This document shows positions 3,655 through 5,019 of a DNA stretch of 5,019 bases, in pieces; positions within the stretch are counted from its first letter, which is position 1, and every line of letters begins with the position of its first letter. The translations under genes were made by a program, and so were the position numbers. The stretch is taken from contig DAOUTT010000193.1 in NCBI GenBank assembly GCA_030668545.1, positions 1-5,019 of the forward strand, given 5' to 3'. The stretch is from Anaerolineales bacterium (GTDB taxonomy: Bacteria > Chloroflexota > Anaerolineae > Anaerolineales > E44-bin32). Below the pieces are notes generated by a model, which saw only the letters and a program-made list of their open reading frames with translations, had not been told where the DNA came from and ran no database searches.

Positions 3655-5019
3655 TGATCCTCCAGGGGAAGGCGTATCGTCACACGGGTTCCCGCGCCAA
3701 GCTCCGTTCCCAGCAAGAATGAAGCGCCGATGTCTTCGGCGCGCTCCCGCATAATCGCCAGTCCAAAGTGATCGTGACCGCCATTTGACGGGTTTTCTAT
3801 GTCGAAACCCAGCCCATCATCGCCAATGATAATCTCCAAAGCATGTGTGTTTACGGAGAGATGGATCCAAGCCTGCTGGACGTGAGCGTGCTTCTGGACG
3901 TTTACAAGCGCTTCCTGAATAATCCGCAGGATGTGAAGTTCGATCTCTGGGCGTAGAGATGGAAATTGATCTCTGTCAGAAAACTTCAAGTCAACACTGA
4001 TCCCCGTCAGTTCGTTGAATTGATGCGTGAATCTCTCAAGCAAGTCAACGAAACCATCTTCATAAGGGTCGCTCATGCGGAGACCGAGGATGGAGATGCG
4101 CAGCTCTTGAAGCGAATCTTGAGAAGAGTGTGTGAGTTGTTCCAGTTGGGCAAGAGCCTCGCTGTATTTTTGGTCCTGGAGCAATAAATGAATGGCGGAG
4201 GATTTTGTGTTGACGTAGCCCATCAACTGGGCGACTCCGTCGTGAATTTCGCGCGCAATCCGCACGCGTTCATTGACGATGGCGTGATAACGAATGAGAT
4301 GTTGCTGTTCCCGCTCTTCAAGGAACTGCTCAAGCTCAATGGCCATCTGATTGACGGATCCTGCAAGTGCATCGAGTTCGTCCCGTGGAGGTGATGGGAC
4401 TTTTAAACGATCGGTGAACACGCCGCTTGCGAAGGTCTCCAGGGGGTCTTTGAAGTCTCGTATTCTGTGTATTATGAGAAAATCGACGAGTAGGTAAACT
4501 GCCCCGGTGACGAGAACAGTGAATAACACCGAGATGGCTATTTCGATTTTCAAGCCACCCTGGACGTTCTCGCGAGCTTCCAACAGGGACATATCGAGAA
4601 GCAAGACTCCCAAATGCTCGCTTGAGGGATCGTGGCAAGCATGACACTCCGGCTCATTCCAAATGGGCGAGGCAATACGGAGTGTTTGTGGTGGAGATGT
4701 AAGGATGACAGATCGGGTTGAGAGATTTGCGGGGACACTGTGGCATTCGAGACAACCCGCATCGGTCTTTGACCGGCGCTCGCCTTTGGATGAACCACTG
4801 GTGTCAATAGCTATACGATCGTCGAGATCAATCAGTAATATCTGGTTGATGTCTTTTGTTTCGCTGACATCGGCGAGAATTTGATTAAGGTGGCCTTTGC
4901 CAGGCTCCTCCATGATGTGACGGATGCCTCCCGAAGCGACTTCGCCAATCCGCGCCGCTGTTTGTCGCATCTGCTCTTCGATGAGACGAAGTTCTCTGAA
5001 ATAGTGGATCACAGACATG
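3651..5019 (-). CDS. Diheme c-type sensor histidine kinase, NarX-like (5' end cut)
   Basis: At least 455 residues are visible, numbered from the ATG at 5018. Order: an extracytoplasmic sensor region (about 1-155) with two c-haem motifs, C-L-E-C-H (89-93; nt 4740-4754) and C-H-A-C-H (125-129; nt 4632-4646); one membrane helix (160-183); a HAMP-like linker (about 184-237); a HisKA_3 dimerisation domain with phosphoacceptor H259 in R-E-I-H-D-G-V-A-Q; and an HATPase domain (about 355-452) with the N-box around E369-N373 and G-D-D-G-L-G-F at 399-405. Covalent haem attachment requires export, and only one membrane helix follows the sensor. A first helix must therefore lie beyond the window and the ATG at the edge is probably internal. 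It phosphorylates the overlapping response regulator. The haems suggest redox, NO/CO/O2 or electron-carrier sensing; the signal is unknown. Confidence 0.93.
   Translation of the reverse strand, partial: MSVIHYFRELRLIEEQMRQTAARIGEVASGGIRHIMEEPGKGHLNQILADVSETKDINQILLIDLDDRIAIDTSGSSKGERRSKTDAGCLECHSVPANLSTRSVILTSPPQTLRIASPIWNEPECHACHDPSSEHLGVLLLDMSLLEARENVQGGLKIEIAISVLFTVLVTGAVYLLVDFLIIHRIRDFKDPLETFASGVFTDRLKVPSPPRDELDALAGSVNQMAIELEQFLEEREQQHLIRYHAIVNERVRIAREIHDGVAQLMGYVNTKSSAIHLLLQDQKYSEALAQLEQLTHSSQDSLQELRISILGLRMSDPYEDGFVDLLERFTHQFNELTGISVDLKFSDRDQFPSLRPEIELHILRIIQEALVNVQKHAHVQQAWIHLSVNTHALEIIIGDDGLGFDIENPSNGGHDHFGLAIMRERAEDIGASFLLGTELGAGTRVTIRLPLEDQ

Overview
The window looks like part of a respiratory (extracytoplasmic electron-transfer) locus from a bacterium with abundant c-type cytochromes. 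The composition is moderately GC-rich. Three things point to this lifestyle: an NrfD-type membrane quinone-interacting subunit, a six-haem lipoprotein cytochrome, and a sensor kinase that itself carries two c-haem motifs. NarL-type regulators, HTH-less cNMP-domain proteins and lipid-anchored cytochromes occur together in anaerobic or sulfur/metal-respiring lineages such as Chloroflexota and delta-proteobacterial groups. I cannot fix the phylum from the sequence alone.

Layout. Positions 1-183 (+) hold the end of an NrfD-family gene, followed by a hairpin at 241-266 and an otherwise gene-free gap. All other genes are on the minus strand. In their direction of transcription (right to left) they are: a diheme sensor histidine kinase (3651-5019, cut by the window edge); its NarL/LuxR response regulator (2995-3654, overlapping by 4 nt); a 246-nt regulatory gap; a small degenerate receiver-domain protein (2386-2748); a hexahaem cytochrome lipoprotein with a collagen-like Gly-X-Y stalk (1248-2246); and a stand-alone cyclic-nucleotide-binding-domain protein without HTH (498-944).

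How they may work together (inference). The kinase would read redox state or a ligand through two covalently bound haems outside the membrane and pass phosphate to the response regulator. The 246-nt gap is the natural target region. It holds a perfect TGTGA-N6-TCACA palindrome (CRP/FNR-superfamily consensus) and four CTACC/GGTAG elements. The outputs would be the degenerate receiver and the stalked cytochrome. The cytochrome probably trades electrons at or beyond the cell surface, perhaps with the NrfD-containing complex encoded next door. No mobile element, CRISPR array, tRNA or rRNA was found.
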